Shown piece after piece: positions 1 through 7,599 of a stretch of 64,000 nt of DNA. The stretch spans positions 2,170,001 to 2,234,000 of the forward strand of contig NZ_CP144164.1 of the NCBI RefSeq assembly GCF_037478005.1. The letters run 5' to 3'. Within the stretch, counting starts at the first letter, position 1. Each line of letters starts with the position of its first letter. Source of the stretch: Alteromonas sp. M12. GTDB taxonomy: Bacteria > Pseudomonadota > Gammaproteobacteria > Enterobacterales > Alteromonadaceae. A program made the position numbers and the translations under genes. A model generated the notes under the pieces. It had not been told where the DNA came from and did not search any database. It saw only the letters and a program-made list of their open reading frames with translations.

Positions 1-531
1 CATAACACCAAACTGACCTGCGGCTTCTTCTATAGGAACTGGCATACAACACACTGTCATTTTTGCACCAGATTCTGCATGGCGAGCAAGCAAAGTACCA
101 TAATCCATGCGATAGATATGATCGCCTGATAAGACCATTACATATTTAGGTAATTCGTTACGAATAATATCAATATTTTGGAACACCGCATCTGCAGTTC
201 CTTGGTACCAATTATCAGAAGAACGTTGTGATGCTGGCAATATTTCTACTGATTCACCCAGTTCTTTTTTAAAGTGTCCCCAACCTCTAACCAGGTGGCG
301 TATTAATGAGTGAGATTTATACTGAGTAACCACTCCAACTCGGCGTATGCCAGAATTAATACAATTGGAAAGAGGGAAGTCGATAATTCGAAATTTACCA
401 CCAAAATACAAGGCAGGTTTGGCTCGCCATGTAGTCAGTTCATGCAACCTAGAACCGCGGCCGCCAGCTAAAATTAGAGCATAAGTATCACGAGTTAAAT
501 TACTAATATAACGGGGGTTCTGTCCTTCCAT
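1..531 (-). CDS. glgC: Glucose-1-phosphate adenylyltransferase, N-terminal part (runs off window)
   Basis: GlgC makes ADP-glucose from glucose-1-phosphate and ATP for glycogen synthesis in the cytoplasm. The first 177 codons are visible on the minus strand, beginning [11 protein letters not shown]. The nucleotide-binding motif [11 protein letters not shown] lies at residues 19-29, and the conserved MPVPIEEA segment is present just before the window edge. The ATG at 531 is preceded by a GAGGAAG ribosome binding site. The C-terminal half is outside the window, so the allosteric region cannot be assessed. Neighbouring glycogen genes are expected to the left but are not seen. The family assignment is secure from these motifs. 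Confidence 0.93.
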   Translation of the reverse strand, partial: MEGQNPRYISNLTRDTYALILAGGRGSRLHELTTWRAKPALYFGGKFRIIDFPLSNCINSGIRRVGVVTQYKSHSLIRHLVRGWGHFKKELGESVEILPASQRSSDNWYQGTADAVFQNIDIIRNELPKYVMVLSGDHIYRMDYGTLLARHAESGAKMTVCCMPVPIEEAAGQFGVM

Positions 532-760
532 ATAATTACTTCCTCAAACAATTTATAATAATGTTGGATCAAGGCGAACGACGGCTCAAACAGCTACCTT
601 GATGTAACGAGTTTGGCACGTACTTTCGGCAAAAACAATTTGATTTGTTAAAATTTTATTAAAGATATTTTCATTAACCCAATCTTAGGGTGGCAAAATA
701 GATATTATTCGCTAATATTAAGCCAGTTTTAATTGTTGCAGCGTCGAATAGGAATCGAAA

Positions 761-1699
761 ATGCATCATATGGCGATTTTAGTCACCGACAATTTTCCGG
801 TGTTTGAATTAGGTTGTGCACTGGAAGTGTTTAGTTTGCCTAGACAAGAAATATCGCCATGGTACAAATGCGATGTTATAAGTTTTGACGGCAAACTGCT
901 AACTTCTTCTACCGGATTGTTGATGCAGGTCAACGAAGTAACTGAATTACTGCATTACGACATTTTGTTGATTCCTGGTTGGGATACCGATTCCCGCAAA
1001 ATTAAATTGGCACTGGCAGAACAAATAGTAGCATTCCACAGTTTAAATAAACGCATAATTACATTTTGTTCTGGTGCTTTTTTGCCAGCACAATTGGGTT
1101 TGCTTAATCATTGTAAAGCCACCACTCATTGGCGTTATGCTGAACTTTTTAAACAACGATTTCCTATGGTTGAGTATGTGGATAACGTACTTTATACCCA
1201 GCAAGATAATGTCTACTGCGCGGCAGGAAGTGCTGCCGGATTAGATTTATCGTTAGAAATTGTGCGCCAAGACTATGGACATGAGGTAGCCAATATAGTG
1301 GCTAGACGACTGGTTATCTCTCCTCATCGAGCTGGTGGGCAGGCACAATTTGTTGAAACTCCGATGCCGCAAAAACACCACAGGTTTGCGAAAACCTTAC
1401 AGTGGTCAATTAAAATGTTAAATACTATTTCTAAAGTAGATGATTTAGCGCGACATGCAAATATGTCCCGTCGCAGCTTTGATCGTCATTTTAAAGCGTC
1501 TGTAGGAATGCCGCCAAAAGAATGGTTAAATCAACAGCGAATCAGATTAGCTAAAGAATTATTGGAGCATGATCGTCTATCCATGGATGAACTTGCTTCT
1601 CGAGTTGGGTTTGATAATACCGTTACTTTAAGATTCAACTTCCATAAATTTGTTGGTATTTCCCCAAGCGAGTACCAACAACAGTTTTATCAAGGTTAG
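761..1699 (+). CDS. GlxA-family transcriptional regulator (DJ-1/PfpI domain + AraC HTH)
   Basis: This 312-residue protein has an N-terminal DJ-1/PfpI (class I amidotransferase-like) domain at about residues 1-165, including TFCSGAFLPA with Cys103 at the nucleophile-elbow position. A C-terminal AraC/XylS double helix-turn-helix spans about residues 212-310 (SRRSFDRHF and GFDNTVTLRFNF mark the two helices). In this family the PfpI domain usually acts as a ligand-sensing or degenerate domain rather than as an enzyme. The start has an AGGAA upstream. It is divergent from glgC, and the nucleoside hydrolase begins 12 bp after its stop, so the two are probably co-transcribed. The inducer is unknown. 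Confidence 0.88.
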   Translation: MHHMAILVTDNFPVFELGCALEVFSLPRQEISPWYKCDVISFDGKLLTSSTGLLMQVNEVTELLHYDILLIPGWDTDSRKIKLALAEQIVAFHSLNKRIITFCSGAFLPAQLGLLNHCKATTHWRYAELFKQRFPMVEYVDNVLYTQQDNVYCAAGSAAGLDLSLEIVRQDYGHEVANIVARRLVISPHRAGGQAQFVETPMPQKHHRFAKTLQWSIKMLNTISKVDDLARHANMSRRSFDRHFKASVGMPPKEWLNQQRIRLAKELLEHDRLSMDELASRVGFDNTVTLRFNFHKFVGISPSEYQQQFYQG

Positions 1700-1711
1700 T
1701 AAGAGAAATTA

Positions 1712-2677
1712 ATGCCATTACAAAATCAACAAAATACCCCCTTAGAAAAACAAAAAGTCATATTCGATCACGATGGAGGAGTGGACGATTTATTATCGTT
1801 AATGCTGCTATTAACAATGGATCATATCGATTTGTTGGCGGTAACAGTGACCCCAGCAGATTGTTATTTATCTGATGCCACGCTATCAACGTTAAAAATC
1901 CTATCTATGTTTAATCGTTCTGATGTGCCTGTTGGTCAAGGGCAATTACACGGTGAAAATGCCTTTCCGGCGGACTGGCGCGCGCAACCCAAAATATGTA
2001 ACGTGCTACCGGACATGTTGGCGCAATCTTATGACAAAAAGCAAATTTCGGATCTGAGCGCAGAAGAGTTGATCAACAAATGTTTAACTGAGCAGCAAAA
2101 TGTAAGTGTATTAATGACAGGCCCGTGTACCAACTTAGTTGCTGCATTTGAAAAACAGCCTGAATTAAAGAGTAAGATTAAAGACGTTATCTGGATGGGG
2201 GGAGCGGTGGATGTACCTGGAAATGTAGCCATGTACAACCACGATAAAAGTGCCGAGTGGAATGCTTATTGGGATCCTGTCGCAAGTCAAAAGCTGTTCG
2301 CTTCAGGTTTAAAGATTAAACTCATCGGTTTGGATGCCACTAATTGTTTGCCCGTTAATATTGATTTTTTGGGGCAGTTAGCCGAACAAAAAAACTATCC
2401 TATATCGAGTTTAGCTTGTCAGTTTTGGGCAACCACTATCAATACCATTCCTAGTTATGAATTTACCTATTTTATGTGGGATGTATTAGCAACCAGTGTA
2501 TTAGCCCTGCAAAACGGTGAAATAGAATTTGAATCTGTTAAATTAAATGTCGCTACAAGCGAACCTAATGCTGGGCAAACATATCGAGATCCAGAGCAGG
2601 GCTTTGATATCGACGTGGCATTCAATGTCGATAAGGATGCTGTTCTAAACTATATATTAAAACAATTTAGATGTTGA
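1712..2677 (+). CDS. Nucleoside hydrolase (IU-nucleoside hydrolase family)
   Basis: Nucleoside hydrolases cleave the N-glycosidic bond of ribonucleosides to free base and ribose. The calcium-binding DxDxGxDD signature is present as DHDGGVDD at residues 19-26, with Gly in place of the common Pro. Other family segments are MTGPCTNL and IWMGGAVDVPGN in the middle, and NAYWDPVAS, which corresponds to the NIxxDPEAA active-site region. The length of 321 residues is normal and there is no signal peptide, so the protein is cytoplasmic. It sits 12 bp behind the GlxA-type regulator and 16 bp ahead of the SRPBCC gene. Base specificity cannot be read from the sequence. Confidence 0.87.
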   Translation: MPLQNQQNTPLEKQKVIFDHDGGVDDLLSLMLLLTMDHIDLLAVTVTPADCYLSDATLSTLKILSMFNRSDVPVGQGQLHGENAFPADWRAQPKICNVLPDMLAQSYDKKQISDLSAEELINKCLTEQQNVSVLMTGPCTNLVAAFEKQPELKSKIKDVIWMGGAVDVPGNVAMYNHDKSAEWNAYWDPVASQKLFASGLKIKLIGLDATNCLPVNIDFLGQLAEQKNYPISSLACQFWATTINTIPSYEFTYFMWDVLATSVLALQNGEIEFESVKLNVATSEPNAGQTYRDPEQGFDIDVAFNVDKDAVLNYILKQFRC

Positions 2678-2693
2678 TCTAGGAGAACCTCAC

Positions 2694-3221
2694 ATGGCAG
2701 CCCTCAAAAAAATCGTATTCGCAATTTTAATACTACTTACTCTGTTTATTGTATTTGGGTACTTTCTGCCATCTGAGTATCGAGTTCAACGGAGTATTAC
2801 AATTAACGCCTCGGCGGATAACATTTATCCGCAAGTGGCGGATCTTAAACAATGGCGCAATTGGGGTGTCTGGTATCAACGGGATCCCGATATGCAAGTA
2901 GAGTTTTCAGGCGATAGTGCATCCATAGGCATGCAATCTTCTTGGCAAAGTGTGTCAGAAGGCGATGGTATTATGACAATTTCTGCTTTAGAGCCAAGCC
3001 AAAGTGTCACCTATGAACTCTACTTTTCTGCCTTTGATATGACATCCCAAGGGCAATTAACCTTTCAAGAAAGCAATGGCCAAACATTAGTCACTTGGAT
3101 TGGTACTGGTGATGTTGGGCTAAACCCTATTAACCGCTATTTTGCACTCGCCATGGACTCGTTAATTGGCCCAGACCTTCAACAAGGCTTGGAGAACTTA
3201 AAAGGTATTATGGAAGATTAG
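2694..3221 (+). CDS. SRPBCC-family protein with N-terminal membrane anchor
   Basis: This 175-residue protein starts with one hydrophobic segment (about residues 5-24, IVFAILILLTLFIVFGYFLP). A START/SRPBCC (polyketide cyclase-like) domain follows: YRVQRSITINASADNIYPQVADL opens the fold, and WRNWGVW is the usual W-rich turn. Such domains bind hydrophobic ligands; no catalytic function is implied. A good AGGAG lies 8 bp before the ATG. It is the last gene of the short run with the GlxA-type regulator and the nucleoside hydrolase, although no functional link between them is obvious. The family is clear; the role is unknown. Confidence 0.8.
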   Translation: MAALKKIVFAILILLTLFIVFGYFLPSEYRVQRSITINASADNIYPQVADLKQWRNWGVWYQRDPDMQVEFSGDSASIGMQSSWQSVSEGDGIMTISALEPSQSVTYELYFSAFDMTSQGQLTFQESNGQTLVTWIGTGDVGLNPINRYFALAMDSLIGPDLQQGLENLKGIMED

Positions 3222-3276
3222 CGTTCAACATCCAAATTGAGTGAAGTAGTGGTGACGACAAGTTGAGCGTTTTTTG
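3222..3276 (+). terminator. Possible intrinsic terminator after the SRPBCC gene
   Basis: Directly after the stop codon, CGTTCAAC (3222-3229) can pair with GTTGAGCG (3262-3269) through a long loop, with one wobble pair. A run of six T follows at 3270-3275. The loop of about 32 nt makes the hairpin weak, so this is tentative. Confidence 0.35.
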
Positions 3277-3469
3277 CCTAAAGTCAGGTTGCCAGCTAAT
3301 AGACTGTATTATTCGCTTTTAAGTTGTATGCTTTGGTCGGCTAAGTCGTCATATGCAGACATTCAAACTTTTAGTAAATCAATATCACCGCCACACCGAG
3401 TATTGTGATTATATACAGATTTAGCTTCGAAGCCGTAACTATGCAAGATCACTGGTAATTGCCGTACTT

Positions 3470-3531
3470 TCACAGAGGGAAAAGTAGAAATCTGAAAAAA
3501 CCTATATGTTGTAATAAGTTACCCTCTGTGA
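3470..3531. repeat. Perfect 10-bp inverted repeat upstream of the cassette-like block
   Basis: TCACAGAGGG at 3470-3479 and CCCTCTGTGA at 3522-3531 are exact reverse complements separated by 42 bp. The repeat lies in the 417-bp gene-free stretch between the SRPBCC gene and the SLATT gene (3222-3638), where no other coding sequence is seen. It could be a regulatory palindrome or mark a former recombination boundary; the sequence alone does not decide. Confidence 0.5.
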
Positions 3532-3556
3532 TTAAAATAGGTTAAATTTATATACG

Positions 3557-3588
3557 GCAAAAGCCAGTGTTTAAACACGGACTTTTGC
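3557..3588. repeat. 32-bp imperfect palindrome before the SLATT gene
   Basis: The two 16-bp arms match at 14 positions: GCAAAAG pairs with CTTTTGC on the outside and GTGTTTAAACAC is a perfect 12-bp palindrome at the centre. It lies 50 bp upstream of the SLATT start and just before GTTATAC (3603-3609), which resembles an attC R' box with one mismatch. It could be the relic of the left attC or attI-side boundary of the cassette block, or simply a transcriptional hairpin. Confidence 0.45.
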
Positions 3589-3638
3589 GACTTAATAATA
3601 CTGTTATACCTGCAAAGAACAAAAAAGGAATTGTTAAC

Positions 3639-4319
3639 ATGGAAAGTATGAAGAATGAAAAGTTCACTGAGGGCGTTCCAAAATACGCTCAAGGAACGTT
3701 TGATAAACAGTTAAATTACAATCTTTGGTCTACTTCCAGAACACGATATATTGCAGCACGCCGTTTGCGGTCAAAAGATCGTAGATCTTCAAAGGCTATC
3801 GCTTTTCTGTCTGCATACTTAATTATTTTCACATTGTTTGATTTTCTTTTTCTTAGCAATACTGACGGTTACAACAGTGGCTATATTCTTCTTCTCAATG
3901 TAAATTTTTCTTTGCTGATCTTAATTTTCAGCCAGCTTGAAAGCTCTGCATCATATGGTGTTAGAGCTGTTAAATTCCATTCCTGTGGATTAGAAGTTGC
4001 TCATTTGTACAAACAACTAAGAAGGCTTAAATCTCGATATGAAAACCTTGATAAAGATGATGCTTTCTACAAAGAACTACAGGAAATAGATGACAAATAT
4101 GATCAAGTATTAAAAAATCATGAAAATCATGAGCTACTAGATTTCAAATTATTTAAATCGAACTACCCAGATTACGAAGACCATTCATTATCAAGTAGTG
4201 ATATTTTTTGGATAAAGTTTCATCACTATGTCAAAGATGTTCTTGTGTATCATATCGTTACTTATATACCTTTGTTTATTCTTGCTGTGGTTGTTTTTAA
4301 ATTCGGTGGTTTGGTATAA
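3639..4319 (+). CDS. SLATT-domain membrane protein (putative pore-type defence effector)
   Basis: The 226-residue product begins MESMKNEKFTEG from the ATG at 3639, which has AAGGAA seven bases upstream; an in-frame ATG 72 bp earlier has no comparable site. The N-terminal NLWSTSRTRYIAARRLRSKDR segment followed by two close hydrophobic helices (about 54-74 and 79-99) matches the SLATT two-helix effector family associated with SMODS/SLOG and reverse-transcriptase systems. A charged helical region follows (about 120-170), then a third hydrophobic segment near the C-terminus (about 203-224). SLATT proteins are predicted to form membrane pores that kill infected cells. No sensor gene such as a nucleotidyltransferase, SLOG or RT gene is adjacent. 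The stop codon lies inside an attC-like R'' box, as is typical of an integron cassette. Confidence 0.75.
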   Translation: MESMKNEKFTEGVPKYAQGTFDKQLNYNLWSTSRTRYIAARRLRSKDRRSSKAIAFLSAYLIIFTLFDFLFLSNTDGYNSGYILLLNVNFSLLILIFSQLESSASYGVRAVKFHSCGLEVAHLYKQLRRLKSRYENLDKDDAFYKELQEIDDKYDQVLKNHENHELLDFKLFKSNYPDYEDHSLSSSDIFWIKFHHYVKDVLVYHIVTYIPLFILAVVVFKFGGLV

Positions 4320-4430
4320 CAAGCGCATAAACACTCGCTTCGCTCGCGTGGGACAAATATATGTAGGCTCCCTGCGCTTCGCTTGGTATTTTAGCCTACA
4401 TATATTTGCCCGTTACGCGGGAAGTTATGC
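4314..4430 (+). other. attC-like recombination site of the SLATT cassette (117 bp, long type)
   Basis: The site runs from GTATAAC (R''-like, 4314-4320, containing the SLATT stop) to GTTATGC (R'-like, 4424-4430). ATAAC at 4316-4320 and GTTAT at 4424-4428 are exact complements. The core is a perfect 16-bp stem, CAAATATATGTAGGCT (4354-4369) with its complement at 4393-4408. It extends by GGG/CCC across an unpaired A (4353) and by GCGT/ACGC. Complementary ends, an imperfect palindrome with a bulged base and a length near 120 bp fit the long attC sites of marine chromosomal integrons. The R boxes deviate slightly from RYYYAAC and GTTRRRY. Confidence 0.68.
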
Positions 4431-4477
4431 AATAAGAGATTTCTCACAGACCAACTTTAAGAGATATAAAATAGACA

Positions 4478-6166
4478 ATGGCTAATTTTATCGAAACAGA
4501 GATGTTGCCGATTAGTAAATATCTTGCAACGTCAAAAATACTCAAGGTTCCAGAGTTTCAACGAAGCTATGCATGGTCTGAGGATGAAGTATCCCAGCTG
4601 TGGGATGACGTCGTTGAAGCAATAGAAAACAATAAAAACGAATACTTCATCGGTCCAATTGTTGTTAAAAACAACAAAGAATCGTTAGAGGTTATTGATG
4701 GCCAACAAAGATTAACTACCTCCCTTATTTTGATAAGTATTATTAGGAGAGTGTTTCGGTTTAGCGGTGATAATGAGAGGGCAGACTGGTTTAGGAATGA
4801 ATTCTTTGGGAAGCAGGATGTTGTAACTTTAAAAACATCAGAGAAGTTTTTCATGAACGAGGAAAATAACGAAACATTTAGAAGTTTTGTTATAGCCGAC
4901 TCAACCAAAGAAAATATAAAAAACGAACAAAAGAAGTATCTTAAAAAGAACTCAAATTATCTATTGCTTCAATCAATACTGACGCTTTGGGAGCTGGTAG
5001 AAAATCATATTGGTTCAAAAAATGAAAAGCTATTGGAACTCCATAATTTTCTTTATGAAAAGGTAAAGGTCCTTGTGTTGACAGTCCAGGATGAGGCTGA
5101 TGCTTACGTCATTTTTGAAACATTAAATGATCGAGGGAAAACCCTTGATACGATGGACTTATTAAAAAATCACCTATTTTCAAAATCAAAGAGCTATCTG
5201 CCAGAAGTCAAAGAGAAATGGAGTATAGTAAAAGAAAAGCTTTTTGAAATAGACCCAAAGAATAGATTTTTGTCGCATTTCTGGTCTTCCAAATATGGCC
5301 GTAGCTCTAAAACAGGTTTGTTTAGAATTATAAGGGATCAAATAGATAGTTCAGCTAACGCTGTAAAATTTGCCACTGAGCTAGCTTCTTCCGCGAGAGT
5401 CTACGCTGCTCTTCAAAATCCAGAGAGTAGTTATTGGGATTCTCATGAGAAGAAAACTAAAAAGCATATCCTCGTGTTAAGGCTATTGGATTCACAGCAA
5501 AGTTTACCTGTGTTGATGGCGGCTTCGGGAAAATTTGATGCTAAGGAGTTTCAAAAGTTGGCGTGGATTATGGTCGTAATGGCCGTAAGGTATAATTTGA
5601 TTTGCGAAGGGAGGACAGGAGTATCGTCAAACTATTACTCTGAAATACCAAGAAAAATAAATTCAGGAGATTACCAAAAGGCCTCGCACGTTTTTAAACA
5701 TCTGAAATCAATTTACCCGAGCGATGACGAATTTAAAAATTCGTTCTTGTCAAAATCATTATCAGATACTAAACGAGCCAGATATTTACTTATAGAAATA
5801 GAAAATCACGCCAGTGGGGAAGAAAAAGTAGTCAATTCAGATCCAGAAAAGGTGAACTTAGAGCATGTCATGCCGAAAAAGATTAATCAAAATTGGAATG
5901 AGAGCTATACCGGTGTTAATAGTGATGAAAGAAGCTATTACGTAAACCTTCTGGGGAATATGGCTTTGGTTTCAAAAGAAAAGAACAAGCGAGTAGGAGC
6001 CAAAGGTTTCGAAGAAAAGAAATCAGAGCTTTTTTCAACTCAAGAAGAGTTTAAATTTACAAAAAGCATCGCAGATGTATGCGTATGGAATAAAGAAAGT
6101 ATAGAAGATCGCCAGCTAAAATTAGCAGATGCTGCTGTTAATGTATGGAAAATAGAAATGGCTTAA
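4478..6166 (+). CDS. DUF262/DUF1524 protein, GmrSD-like restriction nuclease
   Basis: This 562-residue single-chain protein has the DUF262 (GmrS-like, ParB/DndB-fold) N-terminus with VPEFQRSYAW at residues 24-33 and the nucleotide-handling DGQQRLT motif at 74-80. The C-terminus carries DUF1524 (GmrD-like His-Me/HNH nuclease), with NLEHVMPK around residue 463 and the downstream YVNLLGNMALVS...NKRVGAKGF segment. GmrSD enzymes are NTP-dependent type IV systems that cut DNA with modified bases; other DUF262 proteins act in phage defence more broadly. The start lacks a strong Shine-Dalgarno. The gene is more AT-rich than its surroundings and sits between two attC-like sites, so it is probably a mobile cassette. 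Confidence 0.87.
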   Translation: MANFIETEMLPISKYLATSKILKVPEFQRSYAWSEDEVSQLWDDVVEAIENNKNEYFIGPIVVKNNKESLEVIDGQQRLTTSLILISIIRRVFRFSGDNERADWFRNEFFGKQDVVTLKTSEKFFMNEENNETFRSFVIADSTKENIKNEQKKYLKKNSNYLLLQSILTLWELVENHIGSKNEKLLELHNFLYEKVKVLVLTVQDEADAYVIFETLNDRGKTLDTMDLLKNHLFSKSKSYLPEVKEKWSIVKEKLFEIDPKNRFLSHFWSSKYGRSSKTGLFRIIRDQIDSSANAVKFATELASSARVYAALQNPESSYWDSHEKKTKKHILVLRLLDSQQSLPVLMAASGKFDAKEFQKLAWIMVVMAVRYNLICEGRTGVSSNYYSEIPRKINSGDYQKASHVFKHLKSIYPSDDEFKNSFLSKSLSDTKRARYLLIEIENHASGEEKVVNSDPEKVNLEHVMPKKINQNWNESYTGVNSDERSYYVNLLGNMALVSKEKNKRVGAKGFEEKKSELFSTQEEFKFTKSIADVCVWNKESIEDRQLKLADAAVNVWKIEMA

Positions 6167-6167
6167 T

Positions 6168-6224
6168 GCATAACAATAAAATCCAGCCGACGCAAAATGC
6201 GCGCGGCTGATTTAGGTGTTAGGT
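6168..6224 (+). other. attC recombination site of the DUF262 cassette (57 bp, canonical short type)
   Basis: This site begins 1 bp after the stop of the DUF262 gene. R'' is GCATAAC (6168-6174) and R' is GTTAGGT (6218-6224), which fits GTTRRRY; TAACA (6171-6175) pairs exactly with TGTTA (6217-6221). The inner stem pairs CAGCCG (6184-6189) with CGGCTG (6204-6209). It continues through a bulged A (6190) to CGC/GCG, closing a 7-nt loop. A second unpaired C (6183) precedes the outer ATs. The AGCCGACGC...GCGCGGCT core is the one seen in classical 59-base elements such as that of aadA cassettes. Confidence 0.82.
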
Positions 6225-6233
6225 GTTTAAAGG

Positions 6234-6641
6234 ATGAATCGGTTTATCGTACTACTTTTACTCTTTGCAATTGTATCGTGTGCTAAATTTGAAACAGCTC
6301 CAACTCGAACTTTCGATATTTCTAGTGGAGTTGTAGATTTATCCATTGAGGTAGGAGGCAACTGGGACAAGGTATGCTTCATTACTCCTTATACCGATAA
6401 TGCGGGTGCAAAAGAGGTGTTGGGTTTCGATTTTAATGTTGAAGAGAAAAGTGGTATCTCTATTTTGGATGGTATCACTCTTGTTATCGCTACAAAGGGT
6501 AGTCAGGTCATTGAGTATTTTGAAACCCCAAGAAGCAACATTGATTTTTCCTCTTTAAATTCTGGATGTTTTTCCAAGTTCAATGCTAAGTTCAAAGTAG
6601 TAAAAGACAATAACGGATGGCCTAATGTACAGAACACCTAA
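6234..6641 (+). CDS. Small putative lipoprotein, cassette-borne hypothetical
   Basis: The 135-residue product has a short lipoprotein signal, MNRFIVLLLLFAIVSC, with Cys16 as the likely lipidated residue (AIVSC). The mature part is a beta-rich domain with two further cysteines (KVCFITPY and NSGCFSKF), possibly disulfide-linked. I do not recognise the family. The start is 10 bp after the attC of the preceding cassette, and AAAGG is placed close to the ATG. The stop codon is embedded in ACCTAAC, a perfect RYYYAAC box. Unknown small secreted proteins are typical of chromosomal integron cassettes. Confidence 0.7.
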   Translation: MNRFIVLLLLFAIVSCAKFETAPTRTFDISSGVVDLSIEVGGNWDKVCFITPYTDNAGAKEVLGFDFNVEEKSGISILDGITLVIATKGSQVIEYFETPRSNIDFSSLNSGCFSKFNAKFKVVKDNNGWPNVQNT

Positions 6642-6703
6642 CAAGTGAATAATGTCGTCGGTTGTCATGCTGGTATCCGTAGGTTACTTATTCAGTGAAT
6701 AAG
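6636..6703 (+). other. Degenerate or truncated attC-like site after the lipoprotein gene
   Basis: ACCTAAC at 6636-6642 matches the R'' consensus exactly and contains the stop codon, followed by the AAG also seen at the first site. TGAATAA (6646-6652) pairs with TTATTCA (6688-6694), and CGG with CCG further in. However, no GTTRRRY box follows: where R' should be, the sequence instead forms a second hairpin, CTTATTCA (6687-6694) with TGAATAAG (6696-6703). It is best read as a decayed right end of the array. The rest of the 196-bp gap to 6837 shows nothing I can name. Confidence 0.45.
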
Positions 6704-6837
6704 CAGAGCTGACCTTACTCGTTTTGTCCCGCGCCGGTCACCGGTAGGACCTTCTCATCAGTCTATGCTCGTGGGTTAATCACCGATTGATTCTGCCGCA
6801 ATTCAATCAGGTAAGAAAACGAGTTAAAAAACGCCAT

Positions 6838-7425
6838 TTATTTTGCCGAAATAAACACACCTTGGGTTTTGCCGTGTCCGGTGTCTTGGTCGTATTGTTT
6901 ATTCTGTAGTTGGTAGAATTTTACGAGTTTGGCGACTTGTTTGCTGGCTTGGGATTTTAATTGGTTGCATTGAAAATGGGGAGGCATGCTTTTTAGTTTT
7001 CGTTCAATGCTTTCACCTGCTTCAATCCAAATAGCCTGATGGCCTTTTTCGTGATCCAATAAAGCGGTGTAATAATCGTCAAAGGTTTGTTTTAAGCTTT
7101 CTGCTGCAGTTTTTCTGTTAGACATTTCGGGCATGGTATAAAGCCCCTCTAAATACACTTTGATGCCTACAAGTCGACATAGGTTGCCGCTAGTTTGTAA
7201 TCCAAAAACCGGTGTTAACTGCCATTGAGTGCGACCGTGAAATAGTTGATTTTCTTTCACTACGGGGGAGTTTGCGCGCAATTCAATTTTTATTTGCTGT
7301 CGAGTCGTGGGGGCAATGGAATAGTGTTCGAACTTTTCAGTTAACACAACCTCAGAAAAAGCATTTAAGCTTGTAAACAGCAAGAAGCCGCAACTCACGC
7401 GCTTTATTCCAGCTAAAAACATCAA
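6838..7425 (-). CDS. DUF922-family zinc-dependent protease-like protein, secreted
   Basis: This 195-residue protein starts with a signal-peptide-like stretch (about residues 1-25, ending LNAFSEV). The zincin motif HExxH is present as HEKGH at residues 125-129 (LLDHEKGHQAIW), the hallmark of the DUF922 family of putative periplasmic metalloproteases. The segment before it (AAESLKQTFDDYYTALLD) is the usual helix. Two cysteines (NLCRLVG and HFQCNQL) may form a disulfide. It stands alone, facing the cassette block on its left and divergent from the next gene. Its substrate is unknown. Confidence 0.8.
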   Translation of the reverse strand: MMFLAGIKRVSCGFLLFTSLNAFSEVVLTEKFEHYSIAPTTRQQIKIELRANSPVVKENQLFHGRTQWQLTPVFGLQTSGNLCRLVGIKVYLEGLYTMPEMSNRKTAAESLKQTFDDYYTALLDHEKGHQAIWIEAGESIERKLKSMPPHFQCNQLKSQASKQVAKLVKFYQLQNKQYDQDTGHGKTQGVFISAK

Positions 7426-7599
7426 TAATTCACCGTAACATCAAACGAATACACTCTAAATTACGGCTTTATAGCCTAGATTGAAAGAGGTTTACGCTGA
7501 CTATCCACTAGCTTGCCATGAATAATTCCTTTTATTTAGCTTAAGATTGTTATCAACCTGACAAATGCCAATTAATTGTATAAAATTTAAACAGGGAAG

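Noticed and set aside
3603..3609. GTTATAC as a full left-hand attC of the cassette block
   Set aside because: No complementary R'' box is found at a suitable distance upstream, so a complete site cannot be claimed.
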